A DNA stretch of 64,000 nt, taken from NCBI RefSeq assembly GCF_030269765.1, contig NZ_BSTX01000001.1, forward strand, positions 1,743,370 through 1,807,369, given 5' to 3'. This DNA is from Actinorhabdospora filicis (GTDB taxonomy: Bacteria; Actinomycetota; Actinomycetes; Mycobacteriales; Micromonosporaceae). Below, piece after piece: positions 52,661 through 60,752 of the stretch. Made by a program: the position numbers and the translations under genes. The notes under the pieces were generated by a model, which worked only from the letters and a program-made list of their open reading frames with translations, made no database searches and was not told the origin of the DNA. Numbering within the stretch: position 1 is the first letter of the stretch; every line of letters begins with the position of its first letter.

Positions 52661-53965
52661 TCAGGCCGTGTTCTCCTTCTCGTCTTCGCCTTCTGCTTCG
52701 CGTCCGGGTGTCGGCAGGTTCAGTTTCTTGATCAGCACGTAGAAGATCAGGAAGTAGACCGCGAAGTACACGACGCCGATCAGCAACAGCAGCAGTGGTT
52801 TGTGGGTGTTCGACTTGCTGAAGTTGAGCAGGTAGTCGATGAGTCCGGCGGAGAAGCCGAAGCCGATCTTGATGTCGAGGGCCGTTACCAGGGCCAGGGA
52901 CACGCCGCTCAGGACCACGTGGATGCCGAAGAGCAGTGGCGCGACGAAGATGAACGAGTACTCCACGGGCTCGGTGATGCCGCAGACGAAGGCGGTGAGG
53001 GCACCGGAGATCATCAGGCCGCCGACGACCGCGCGGTTGGCGGGGCGGGCCGCTCGCCACATGGCGAGGGCGGCGCCGGGGATGCCGAACATCAGGACGG
53101 GGAACCAGCCGGCCATGAAGGTGCCGGCGCCGTCTTGCCCGGCGAAGTAGCAGTTCAGGTCGCCGTGGGCGACCACGCCGTTGACGTCGCAGGTGGGGAT
53201 CGTGAACCACACGATCGAGTTGATGATGTGGTGGAGGCCCATGGGCAGCAGGAGGCGGTTGACGACGCCGTAGATGCCGGCGCCGACCACGCCGTTCTCG
53301 GTCACCCAGTCGCCGAAGCTGGCGATCCAGGAGCCGACGACGGGCCAGATCCAGCCGAAGACCACGCCGAGCAGCATCGCGGTGACGGCGGTGATGATCG
53401 GGACGAAGCGGCGGCCGCCGAAGAATGACAGCCAGCTGGGCAGCTTGATGCGGTGGTACTTCTGCCACAGCAGTCCGGCGATGACGCCGATCATGATGCC
53501 GCCGAGGACGCCGGTGGGGTTGGCCGCGCCGATGTCCACCTTCAGCTGGCTGGTGCCGTCCGCCTTGAGGATGGTGACCATGACCTGGTCGCGGATGCGC
53601 GACTCGGAGAACATGGCCTTGGTGACGCGGTCGAAGACCAGATAGCCGACGACGGCCGCGAGGGCCGTCGATCCGTCCGCCTTCTTCGCCATCCCGAGGG
53701 CCACGCCCACCGCGAACAGCAGGGGCAGGTTGTCGAAGAGGACCTGCCCGGCCGCGGCGAGGACCTTCGCCACCGGCAGCATCCACGTCCAGTGTTTGCC
53801 GAGGCCGTCCTTGCCGAGCATGTCGGGCTGCCCGAAGCGCAGGAGAAGCGCGGCGGCGGGCAGGACGGCGATGGGCAGCATGAGGCTGCGCCCGAACTTC
53901 TGCAGGAACGCGAAGACCTTCGATCCTCCTGAGGCGGCGTCCCCCGCCGCTGCTGTGGCGCTCAT
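52661..53965 (-). CDS. PTS transporter EIIC, glucose/N-acetylglucosamine family
   Basis: 434 residues with about ten membrane segments. The N-terminal FLQKFGRSLMLPIAVLPAAALLLRFGQ and the later GLHHIINSIVWF and ITEPVEYSFIF blocks are diagnostic of the NagE/PtsG IIC family, the last containing the sugar-binding Glu. The protein is IIC only; the IIB is a separate gene divergent from it. GlcNAc is more likely than glucose because actinomycete NagE systems have this split arrangement, but specificity is inferred. ATG 53965 follows a G-rich ribosome site. A TATGAT -10 candidate lies at 53994-53999. Confidence 0.92.
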   Translation of the reverse strand: MSATAAAGDAASGGSKVFAFLQKFGRSLMLPIAVLPAAALLLRFGQPDMLGKDGLGKHWTWMLPVAKVLAAAGQVLFDNLPLLFAVGVALGMAKKADGSTALAAVVGYLVFDRVTKAMFSESRIRDQVMVTILKADGTSQLKVDIGAANPTGVLGGIMIGVIAGLLWQKYHRIKLPSWLSFFGGRRFVPIITAVTAMLLGVVFGWIWPVVGSWIASFGDWVTENGVVGAGIYGVVNRLLLPMGLHHIINSIVWFTIPTCDVNGVVAHGDLNCYFAGQDGAGTFMAGWFPVLMFGIPGAALAMWRAARPANRAVVGGLMISGALTAFVCGITEPVEYSFIFVAPLLFGIHVVLSGVSLALVTALDIKIGFGFSAGLIDYLLNFSKSNTHKPLLLLLIGVVYFAVYFLIFYVLIKKLNLPTPGREAEGEDEKENTA

Positions 53966-53984
53966 GCGACATACCCCCCGGTCG

Positions 53985-54093
53985 GTTGTCGAGATCATAA
54001 GCAGTGTGTCCGACAACACGGGCGAATCCGGTTAAATAGACATACGGGTGAGCGTTGACCCGTGTGACACCCCTGTACCGGGGGTGTCGGACA
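53985..54093. promoter_or_regulatory. Divergent PTS control region with paired palindromes
   Basis: The 162-bp gap between eiiC and eiiB contains GTTGTCG (53985-53991) inverted as CGACAAC (54011-54017). TGTCCGACA (54007-54015) is matched by its reverse complement TGTCGGACA at 54085-54093. The hairpin GACACCCC-TGTACCG-GGGGTGTC is at 54066-54088. The minus-strand -10 TATGAT lies inside the first palindrome. These are candidate operators for coordinated control; they do not match the DasR dre consensus (AGTGGTCTAGACCACT). Confidence 0.6.
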
Positions 54094-54127
54094 GACCGCC
54101 CTGGGGGGCGGCGGAAAGAGGAGTCCC

Positions 54128-54367
54128 ATGGACAAGGCCGAGGCCATCGTGGCCGCGCTCGGCGGCGCCGAGAACATCATCGAGGTGGAGCCCTGCGCCA
54201 CCAGGCTGCGGACCGAGGTGAAGGACGCCACCGTCGTCGACGAGCCCGCGCTCAAGGCCGCCGGCGCCTACGGCGTGCTCAAGATGGGCACGAACGTCCA
54301 GGTCGTCGTCGGCACCGACGCCGACACCATCGCCAGTGACATCGAAGACCTGCTGGAGGAGGAGTGA
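54128..54367 (+). CDS. PTS EIIB, glucose/N-acetylglucosamine type
   Basis: 79 residues, a stand-alone IIB domain. Phosphorylated Cys 23 lies in EVEPCATRLRTEV, the family signature. It passes phosphate from EIIA to sugar bound by the divergent EIIC. Ribosome site GAGGAG, 6 nt before the ATG. Its stop overlaps the EIIA start (GTGA), beginning a tightly coupled four-gene operon of general and sugar-specific PTS components. Confidence 0.95.
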   Translation: MDKAEAIVAALGGAENIIEVEPCATRLRTEVKDATVVDEPALKAAGAYGVLKMGTNVQVVVGTDADTIASDIEDLLEEE

Positions 54368-54813
54368 CCGCGCGCATCGTCTCCCCCGTCGCGGGGAAGG
54401 TGGTCGGCCTGCCGGGCGTCCCGGACCCGGTGTTCGCAGAGGGCATGGTCGGTCCCGGGACCGCCGTCGACCCCGACCGGGGGCCGGGCGTGGCCGTCGC
54501 CCCCATCTCCGGGGTCGTCCAGAAGCTCCATCCGCACGCCTATGTCATCGTCGACGCCGAGGGCCGGGGCGTCCTGGTCCACCTCGGCATCGACACCGTC
54601 AAACTCGACGGGGAGGGCTTCCAGCTGCTCACCGAAGAGGGCGCGCACGTCGCCGCGGGCGCCGAGATCGTCCGCTGGGACGCCGGGGCCATCGAGCAGG
54701 GCGGCCGCTCACCGGTCGTCCCGGTCATCGCGCTGGACGCGCCCGCCGATCGCGTGACGGTCACCGGCGCCGACTACGTGCACACCGCCGATCCGCTGTT
54801 CACCTGGGAGTAG
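54364..54813 (+). CDS. crr: PTS EIIA, glucose type (Crr-like)
   Basis: 149 residues. Active-site His 73 is in RGVLVHLGIDTVKL and the partner His 58 in KLHPHAY. N-terminal SPVAGKVVGLPGVPDPVFAEGMVGPG is classical for IIA-Glc. It receives phosphate from HPr and in many bacteria also signals sugar status. GTG 54364 is fixed by the GTGA overlap with EIIB. The HPr gene follows after 2 bp. Confidence 0.95.
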   Translation: MTARIVSPVAGKVVGLPGVPDPVFAEGMVGPGTAVDPDRGPGVAVAPISGVVQKLHPHAYVIVDAEGRGVLVHLGIDTVKLDGEGFQLLTEEGAHVAAGAEIVRWDAGAIEQGGRSPVVPVIALDAPADRVTVTGADYVHTADPLFTWE

Positions 54814-54815
54814 AC

Positions 54816-55085
54816 ATGGCAGAACGACAGGTCAAGGTCACCACCGACGTCGGCCTGCACGCCCGCCCGGCGGCGGTGTTCGTGCAGAGCGCGGCCCAGT
54901 CGTCCGAGGACGTCACGCTCGCGAAGTTCGATCCGGCCGCCGAGTCGCAGAACCGGGTCAACGCCAAGAGCATCCTGGCGGTGCTGGGCCTCGACGTCCG
55001 CAACGGCGACGAGGTCATCATCGCCAGCGAGGACGCCGAGGCCGTCGACCGGCTCGCCGCCCTGGTCACGGAGGAGACGTCTTGA
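54816..55085 (+). CDS. ptsH: HPr phosphocarrier protein
   Basis: 89 residues. His 15 in VGLHARPAAVFV is the phosphate carrier. The region NAKSILAVLGLDV has a serine at position 52, aligned with the regulatory Ser 46 of Gram-positive HPr; whether it is phosphorylated here is unknown, and no HPr kinase is nearby. ATG 54816 is 2 bp after the EIIA stop. Its last codons overlap the ptsI start by 4 bp. Confidence 0.95.
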   Translation: MAERQVKVTTDVGLHARPAAVFVQSAAQSSEDVTLAKFDPAAESQNRVNAKSILAVLGLDVRNGDEVIIASEDAEAVDRLAALVTEETS

Positions 55086-56785
55086 CCGTCACCGCCACAT
55101 CCTTCACCGGCGTCGGGGTCAGCCCCGGCGTCGGTGCCGGCCCGGTCCGCGCCATGGCCGCCGCACCGCCCGAGCCGCCGCCCGGCGAACGCCACGACGG
55201 CGACGCCACCGCCGCGCTCGCCGCCGCCTCGTCGGCGCTGGAGACCGTCGGCGCCGACCTCGACGCCCGCTCCGAGCGCGCCGCCCAGAAAGGCCGCGCC
55301 GAGGCCTCCGAAGTGCTCGCCGCGCAGGCGATGATGGCCCGCGACCCGAGCCTGTCCGAACTCGCCGCCGCCAAGATCGGCGAGGGCCTGAGCCCGGCCC
55401 GCGCGGTCTTCGAGGCCTTCGGGACCTTCCGCGACCTGCTCGCCTCGGCCGGGGCCTACCTCGCCGGGCGCGTCGCCGACCTCGACGACATCCGCGACCG
55501 GGTCATCGCCGTCCTGTCCGGACGCCCCATGCCCGGCGTCCCCGACGCCGACGTCCCGTTCGTGCTGGTCGCCCGCGACCTCGCGCCCGCCGACACCGCG
55601 CTGATCGACCCGGCGAAGGTCGCCGCGTTCGTCACCGCCGAGGGCGGTCCCACCAGCCACACCGCGATCCTGGCGCGCACGATGGGCGTCCCCGCCGTCG
55701 TCGCCGCCCCCGCCGCCCTCGACCTCCCCGACGGCACGCCCGTCCTCGTCGACGGCACCACCGGCGAGGTCACCGTCGAGCCCTCCGAGGAGGCCGTCCG
55801 CACCGCCCGCCAGGCCGGGGACGCCCTGGCCGCCGCCGTCTCCGGCGCACGCGGCCCCGGCGCCACCGCCGACGGCAAGCTCGTCCCGCTGCTGGCCAAC
55901 ATCGGCGGACCCGCCGACGTGGAGTCCGCCCTCGCGCACGGCGCCGAAGGCGTCGGCCTGTTCCGCACCGAGTTCCTGTTCCTGGACGCCGCCACCGCCC
56001 CCACCCTGGAGGCGCAGCAGGCCGTCTACCGCGAGGTCCTGTCCGCCTTCGGCGACAAACGCGTCGTCGTCCGCACCCTCGACGCCGGAGCCGACAAGCC
56101 CCTGGCGTTCCTGCCCGCCGGGGACGAACCCAACCCCGCCCTCGGCGAACGCGCCCTGCGCATGATGCGCCACCACCCCGACATGCTCGACACGCAGCTG
56201 CGCGCGCTCGCCGCCGCCTCGTCCGGCCTGCCGGTTGATTTGTGGGTGATGGCGCCCATGGTCGCCGACGGCGACGACGCGGGCTTCTTCATGGACGCCG
56301 CCCGCGCCGCCGGTCTCACCGGCAAGGCCGGGGTCATGATCGAGATCCCCGCCGCCGCCCTGCGCGCCCGCGACTTCGCCCAGGCCGTCGACTTCTTCTC
56401 CATCGGCACCAACGACCTCGCCCAGTACGCCTTCGCCGCCGACCGCCAGATCGGCGCCCTGTCCCGCTTCCAGGACCCCTGGCAGCCCGCGATGCTCGAC
56501 CTGATCGCCTCGGCCGCCACCGCCGCGAACACCGCCGGAACCTCCTGCGGAGTCTGCGGGGAGGCGGCCGCCGACCCGGCGCTCGCCTGCGTCCTGGTCG
56601 GCCTCGGCGTCACCAGCCTGTCGATGTCGGCTCCCGCGCTGCCCCTGGTCCGCGCCGTCCTGGCGGCCCACACCTACTCCCAGTGCGTACGCGCGGCCGA
56701 GGCGGCCCGCCGCGCGACCTCGGCGTCCGGCGCCCGCGAAATGGCCCGCGCGGCCCTCCCGGGTCTGCGAGCCGTCGGGATGTGA
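55082..56785 (+). CDS. ptsI: PTS enzyme I (phosphoenolpyruvate-protein phosphotransferase)
   Basis: 567 residues. The phosphohistidine is His 193 in GGPTSHTAILART. The C-terminal PEP-binding TIM barrel carries LFRTEFLFLD, MIEIPAAAL, and the active Cys in SCGVCGEAA. It autophosphorylates from PEP and charges HPr. The TTG start at 55082 forms a TTGA overlap with the HPr stop and replaces any ATG; there is no better start. Placing EI, HPr, IIA and IIB in one operon makes this a self-contained PTS. Confidence 0.95.
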   Translation: MTVTATSFTGVGVSPGVGAGPVRAMAAAPPEPPPGERHDGDATAALAAASSALETVGADLDARSERAAQKGRAEASEVLAAQAMMARDPSLSELAAAKIGEGLSPARAVFEAFGTFRDLLASAGAYLAGRVADLDDIRDRVIAVLSGRPMPGVPDADVPFVLVARDLAPADTALIDPAKVAAFVTAEGGPTSHTAILARTMGVPAVVAAPAALDLPDGTPVLVDGTTGEVTVEPSEEAVRTARQAGDALAAAVSGARGPGATADGKLVPLLANIGGPADVESALAHGAEGVGLFRTEFLFLDAATAPTLEAQQAVYREVLSAFGDKRVVVRTLDAGADKPLAFLPAGDEPNPALGERALRMMRHHPDMLDTQLRALAAASSGLPVDLWVMAPMVADGDDAGFFMDAARAAGLTGKAGVMIEIPAAALRARDFAQAVDFFSIGTNDLAQYAFAADRQIGALSRFQDPWQPAMLDLIASAATAANTAGTSCGVCGEAAADPALACVLVGLGVTSLSMSAPALPLVRAVLAAHTYSQCVRAAEAARRATSASGAREMARAALPGLRAVGM

Positions 56786-56832
56786 CCGGGGTTATGTGTG
56801 CCCCCGGCCGTGCCTGAGGCAGGCTTGGGGGT

Positions 56833-57453
56833 ATGCGGAAACCCTGGGTCGTGGGCGTCTCCGGCGCCTCCGGGACGCCCTATGCCAAGGCGGTCATCAC
56901 GGCGCTCTTCGACGCCGGCGAGTCCGTCGACCTCGTCGTGTCGAAAGCGGCGCGCCTGACCCTGATCGACGAGACGGGCGGCTCCATCCGCGACGCCCAC
57001 TGGAAGGACGACCTGTCCGCCTGGCTCGACCGCGACCTCGGCGACGTGACCTACTGGCCACACGCCGACCTGGCCGCCGGGCCCTCTTCGGGCTCCTACG
57101 AGGTCAACGGCATGATCGTCGTCCCCGCCTCAACGGCCGCCTGTGCCGGCATCGCCCTCGGCCTGTCGAAGGACCTGCTGCAAAGAGCCGCCGACGTCAA
57201 CCTCAAGGAGAAGCGCAAGGTCATCGTGGTCCCCCGCGAAACCCCCGCCTCGCGCAGCCACCTCGTCCACCTGCTGGCCCTCCACGACGCGGGCGCCACC
57301 GTCCTCCCCGCCAGCCCCGCCTTCTACGCCGGAGCCCGCGACGTCCAGCAACTGGTCGACTTCGTCGCCGGACGCGTCCTGGACGCCGCCGGCGTCCAGC
57401 ACACGCTCTACCAACGCTGGCGCGGCGACCTGGGCGCGGCCCGCCTCACCTGA
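56833..57453 (+). CDS. ubiX: UbiX-family flavin prenyltransferase
   Basis: 206 residues. FMN-binding GVSGASGTPYAKAV lies at the N-terminus, then VVPASTAACAGIALGLSKDLLQRAADV and VVPRETPASRSHLVHLLAL. It makes prenylated FMN, the cofactor of UbiD-type decarboxylases. Because the window also holds mqnA and mqnE, the cofactor may serve the UbiD-like decarboxylase late in futalosine-derived menaquinone synthesis. The UbiD partner is not adjacent. ATG 56833 is 47 bp after ptsI and has GGGGGT rather than a classical site. Confidence 0.92.
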   Translation: MRKPWVVGVSGASGTPYAKAVITALFDAGESVDLVVSKAARLTLIDETGGSIRDAHWKDDLSAWLDRDLGDVTYWPHADLAAGPSSGSYEVNGMIVVPASTAACAGIALGLSKDLLQRAADVNLKEKRKVIVVPRETPASRSHLVHLLALHDAGATVLPASPAFYAGARDVQQLVDFVAGRVLDAAGVQHTLYQRWRGDLGAARLT

Positions 57454-57492
57454 AGCGAAAACCCCACCCGCACACGACCGCCGCGAAGACGG

Positions 57493-57726
57493 CTAATGGT
57501 GATCGGAACCAGCCCCGGCTCCCCCACCACCGCCACCACCAGCGCCACCACCGAGCTCCCCAAGGAGCAACTTCTTCACCTCGGACTCCCGAAACCGCCG
57601 GTGCCCGCCTGGCGTGCGAATGCTGCTGATCCGGCCCGCCGCCGCCCAACGCGTGACGGTCTTGGGATCGACGCGAAAGAGCGCCGCCACCTCACCCGGA
57701 GTCAACAAGCGGTCTTCACTGTCCAT
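57493..57726 (-). CDS. bldC: BldC-type MerR-family DNA-binding protein
   Basis: 77 residues. A single winged helix-turn-helix, LLTPGEVAALFRVDPKTVTRWAAAGRISSIRTPGGHRRFRESEV (residues 8-50), is nearly the BldC consensus. BldC binds DNA cooperatively in head-to-tail arrays and controls developmental timing in Streptomyces. The tail is unusual: after LLLGELGG it runs into a Gly/Ala-only stretch ending GSDHH. ATG 57726 starts at the conserved region; 96 bp further upstream a longer frame has no ribosome site. Convergent with ubiX, 39 bp apart. Confidence 0.92.
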   Translation of the reverse strand: MDSEDRLLTPGEVAALFRVDPKTVTRWAAAGRISSIRTPGGHRRFRESEVKKLLLGELGGGAGGGGGGGAGAGSDHH

Positions 57727-58029
57727 CGACGTGCCCCCCTGCCCATGCGCCCCTACGGGCTGTGTCACAAGGTGCCCGTTCGGTCTGGCGACCGAACACG
57801 TTTCGGCATGCCCCTCTTGCACCCGTTCAGGCCGCGTACACCCCCATTAGAGCACCATGCTCCTAAATATGCACCAAACCGACGGGATCAGCCATCTGTA
57901 TCCAGGTTATCTAGGGGTGGACAAACGGACGGATTTGTGTAGACCGTGCGGATGGGCGCGGAGAGGAAGGCGAGCACGAAGGCCGAGGTCAGGGGCGGGG
58001 CGGAGTGAAACAGGCGCGGCGAGGTGGAA
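57727..58029. other. bldC upstream region
   Basis: 303 bp with no gene. It becomes distinctly AT-rich near 57845-57915 (ACCATGCTCCTAAATATGCACC, TATCCAGGTTATC), the probable bldC promoter on the minus strand. A short palindrome GAGCA-CCA-TGCTC sits at 57853-57865. The other half is GC-rich and leads into copy B of the structured element. Confidence 0.5.
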
Positions 58030-58629
58030 CGGGTGAAGTAAGGCCACGCGATGACTGGCGGGCAACGGGGTCAAAACCCGGGCGAGGACAAAAGCTCGTT
58101 GCAGTAGAGCCGGACCGGGACGGCCCGCAAGCCGCAAAACTGAGCCGGGCCAGAAGACGAGCAGACGCGCAAGAAAGCCTTCTCGGGGTAGGAGAGGTGG
58201 ATCCTCCGTCGGTCGGCCAGACGTGTTCTTGGAACGAGGGTTCTCGGGGTGTCAAGCCGCGTTCTTTGGCTTGACACCCCGGGGTTCCTCGTTCAGCGTC
58301 GTTCCAGCCGGCCAGAGGAGGAGACGCCTCCCGAGAGAGGCCCAGGTCCAGGACAGCGTCCTGGTCGGGGACGAGGGCTGAAAGCCCAGGCCAGACGGCG
58401 ACCGTCAAATAGCGCCGATGCAGGGAATCGAAAGCGGCCGATCCGTGGGGGGGAGACGGCGACGGTGTCATAGCCGCAACGCCGTGGATGCATAGCGGGC
58501 GGACGATCCGCGGGGCGCCAGACCAGAAGCACCAGGGGCCGCAACAGGCGTCGAAAACACACGACCCCGGGCGCCAGGTGACCGCTGAGACCGGGTGAAA
58601 CGGCCTCGGGTGACGGGTGACGGCCGCAC
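58030..58629 (-). repeat. Structured non-coding element, copy B (inverted relative to copy A)
   Basis: The reverse complement of this 600-bp block aligns with 51953-52559. Its core is a 63-bp near-palindrome (58232-58294): outer arms GAACGAGG/CCTCGTTC, inner 14-bp stem CGGGGTGTCAAGCC with loop GCGTTCTTT. On the minus strand the hairpins GGGCT-TTC-AGCCC and CCAGGAC-GCT-GTCCTGG occupy the places of GGGGT-TTC-ACCCC and CCAGGGG-TGCGG-CCCCTGG in copy A, so three base pairs change together. It carries a single copy of the CCCGGGTTTTGACCCCGTTGCC unit that is doubled in copy A. Open frames differ between the copies. Confidence 0.75.
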
Positions 58630-58665
58630 TGGGGAAGGCCCCCGCGCGTGGTAGTGAGGCTGGCG

Positions 58666-58805
58666 CGGGGCGGGGCGGGGCGGGGCGGGGCGGGGCGGGG
58701 CGGGGTGAGGCGGAGTGCGGCGGGGTGAGGCGGAGTGCGGCGGAGTGAGGCGGAGTGAGGCAGGGCGAGGCGAGGCGAGGCAGGGCGAGGCGAGGCGAGG
58801 CGAGG
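58666..58805. repeat. Pentanucleotide microsatellite, 28 units in register
   Basis: Eight perfect CGGGG units (58666-58705) continue in the same 5-bp register as degenerate units (TGAGG, CGGAG, TGCGG, CAGGG, CGAGG) to 58805. Such a tract is prone to slippage and can form G-quadruplexes on the plus strand. It ends 104 bp before the Lrp-family start and is followed by a C/A-rich stretch. Confidence 0.9.
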
Positions 58806-58908
58806 TCCAGCAAGCCAAGACAGCCCAAGGCAACACAACGCCCCCACCCCAAACCCCCCACCGCGCCCCACACCCCCACCCCCACCCCCCACCACATACG
58901 CTCCCCCC

Positions 58909-59367
58909 ATGGACGACATCGACCGCCGCCTGCTCTCCCTCCTGCGCACCGACGGCCGCCGCTCCTACGCCGATCTCGCCCGTCAGGTCGGCCTCTCGGC
59001 CCCCGCGGTGCACGATCGCATGGGCCGGCTGGAGCGCACGGGTGTGATCACCGGCTATCGAGCCGACGTCAACCCGGAGGCGGTAGGACTGGGGGTGACC
59101 GCGCTGATCGGCATCATCGAGAAGCCCGACACCGAGTATTCGACGGTGACCGACGCGCTGGAGCAGATCCCGGAGGTCGAGTCCTGCTACTTCCTCGCCG
59201 GTGAGGAGTCCTTCCTCATCAAGGTGCGGGTGGGCGCCATCGGGGACCTGGAGCAGCTGGTGACGCGCATAAACCGCCTGCCGGGGGTCGCCCGGACCCG
59301 TACCGCCATCGCGCTCTCCACGAAGTGGGAGAGCCGTCCTCAGCCTCTCGACGCGGACGGAGACTAG
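58909..59367 (+). CDS. Lrp/AsnC-family transcriptional regulator
   Basis: 152 residues. The N-terminal helix-turn-helix is [40 protein letters not shown] (about residues 3-42). The C-terminal RAM ligand-binding domain includes [19 protein letters not shown]. It is 11 bp upstream of a cysteine desulfhydrase-like gene; in Mycobacterium and other actinobacteria a similar Lrp regulator precedes cds1 and responds to cysteine. The ATG has no ribosome site but TACGCT lies 6 bp before it, suggesting a leaderless message. A microsatellite lies just upstream. Confidence 0.9.
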   Translation: MDDIDRRLLSLLRTDGRRSYADLARQVGLSAPAVHDRMGRLERTGVITGYRADVNPEAVGLGVTALIGIIEKPDTEYSTVTDALEQIPEVESCYFLAGEESFLIKVRVGAIGDLEQLVTRINRLPGVARTRTAIALSTKWESRPQPLDADGD

Positions 59368-59378
59368 CCTTGTCGATC

Positions 59379-60473
59379 ATGAAGACCGTCGACCGATGTT
59401 GTGACGCGACCCGCGGGTGGGTCAATGATGCGATCGCGAAGGTCCACGCCGATACCAACCGCAGTGCTGACACGCACCTGCTGACGTTCCCTCTCCCGCC
59501 GCAGTGGGGTGTCGACCTGTACCTCAAGGACGAGTCGGTGCATCCGACGGGCAGTTTGAAGCACCGGCTGGCGCGTTCGCTGTTCCTGTACGCCCTGTGC
59601 AACGGGTGGATCACCGAGGGGACGCCGGTTATTGAGGCGTCGAGTGGTTCCACCGCGGTCTCCGAGGCCTATTTCGCGCGGATGCTGGGGCTGCCGTTCA
59701 TCGCGGTGATGCCCCGCACGACCAGCGAGGAGAAGGTCCACCTCATCGAGTTCATGGGCGGTTCCTGCCACCTGGTGGACGATCCGGCGCTCGTCGTCGA
59801 TGAGGCGCGGCGGCTGGCCGGGGAGAAGGGCGGCCACTTCATGGACCAGTTCACCTACGCCGAGCGCGCGACCGACTGGCGCGGCAACAACAACATCGCC
59901 GAGTCGATCTTCCAGCAATTGTCGGCCGAGCGGCATCCGATCCCGGACTGGGTCGTGGTGGGCGCGGGCACGGGCGGGACTTCGGCGACCATCGGGCGTT
60001 ACGTGCGCTATCAGCGGCACGATACGCGTGTCCTGGTCGCCGATCCGGAGAACTCGGCGTTCTTCACGGGCTGGTCGGAGCACAATCCGGCGGCGACGGT
60101 GCGGGGCGGGTCGCGCATCGAGGGCATCGGGCGTCCCCGGGTCGAGCCGTCGTTCGTGCCCTCGGTCGTGGACCGCATGGCGCAGGTCCCGGACGCCGCT
60201 TCGGTGGCTTCGCTGCGGGTGGCCTCGAAGATGCTGGGACGCCGCGTGGGCGGATCGACGGGCACGAACCTGTGGGCGTGCTTCGGGCTGATCGCCGAGA
60301 TGCGCAAGGCGGGCCGCGCGGGCAGTGTCGTGACGCTGCTGTGCGACTCGGGCGAGCGCTACGGGCACAGTTACTTCGATGACGGCTGGGTCGCCGCGCA
60401 GGGCATGGACCTGGCGCCTTATGAGGCGCTGATCGATCTGTTCCTGCGCACCGGGGAGTGGGTCAGCGGCTAG
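59379..60473 (+). CDS. cds1: PLP-dependent cysteine synthase-family protein (Cds1-like L-cysteine desulfhydrase)
   Basis: 364 residues, fold type II. PLP lysine is Lys 61 in [12 protein letters not shown], the glycine loop is [14 protein letters not shown], and [19 protein letters not shown] binds the substrate carboxylate. Sequence features ([29 protein letters not shown]) and the upstream Lrp gene match the Cds1 group, which releases sulfide, pyruvate and ammonia from cysteine, rather than CysK/CysM. ATG 59379 is preferred over TTG 59370 because it starts the conserved [15 protein letters not shown]. The 279 bp after it contain nothing I can annotate. Confidence 0.88.
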   Translation: MKTVDRCCDATRGWVNDAIAKVHADTNRSADTHLLTFPLPPQWGVDLYLKDESVHPTGSLKHRLARSLFLYALCNGWITEGTPVIEASSGSTAVSEAYFARMLGLPFIAVMPRTTSEEKVHLIEFMGGSCHLVDDPALVVDEARRLAGEKGGHFMDQFTYAERATDWRGNNNIAESIFQQLSAERHPIPDWVVVGAGTGGTSATIGRYVRYQRHDTRVLVADPENSAFFTGWSEHNPAATVRGGSRIEGIGRPRVEPSFVPSVVDRMAQVPDAASVASLRVASKMLGRRVGGSTGTNLWACFGLIAEMRKAGRAGSVVTLLCDSGERYGHSYFDDGWVAAQGMDLAPYEALIDLFLRTGEWVSG

Positions 60474-60752
60474 CGCCGCCGAGCCGGACGGCTTCCCCTG
60501 GGTCGGCCCGCCTCCGTGCCCCACGAGCCCCGCCGAGGCGGCGCGAGCGCGTGGACGTCGCGCGGTTGGGAGGGCGTGCGAGAGGATCGCGCGGCCCGAA
60601 AAGCCGCACCGGCCGAGAACGGAACCGCCAGAACACGGCACTACCCGGAAGACGTGGTGTCGCGGTGGATCGCCTCACTCCACCGCCACACCCGGCCATC
60701 GAACCCGGCCGTCAAAGCAGGCCTTCGACGCCGGCCACCCGGCCCCGCCGCC

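Noticed and set aside
52280..53428. Plus-strand open frame starting in element copy A and running through the EIIC gene
   Set aside because: Most of it is antisense to the clear EIIC protein.
53966..54127. DasR dre site in the PTS intergenic region
   Set aside because: No sequence close to AGTGGTCTAGACCACT is present; the palindromes have a different sequence.
57989..58897. Minus-strand open frame of about 300 codons over structured element copy B
   Set aside because: Copy A has no equivalent frame at matching positions; indels between copies are not multiples of three, and conservation follows stems rather than codons.
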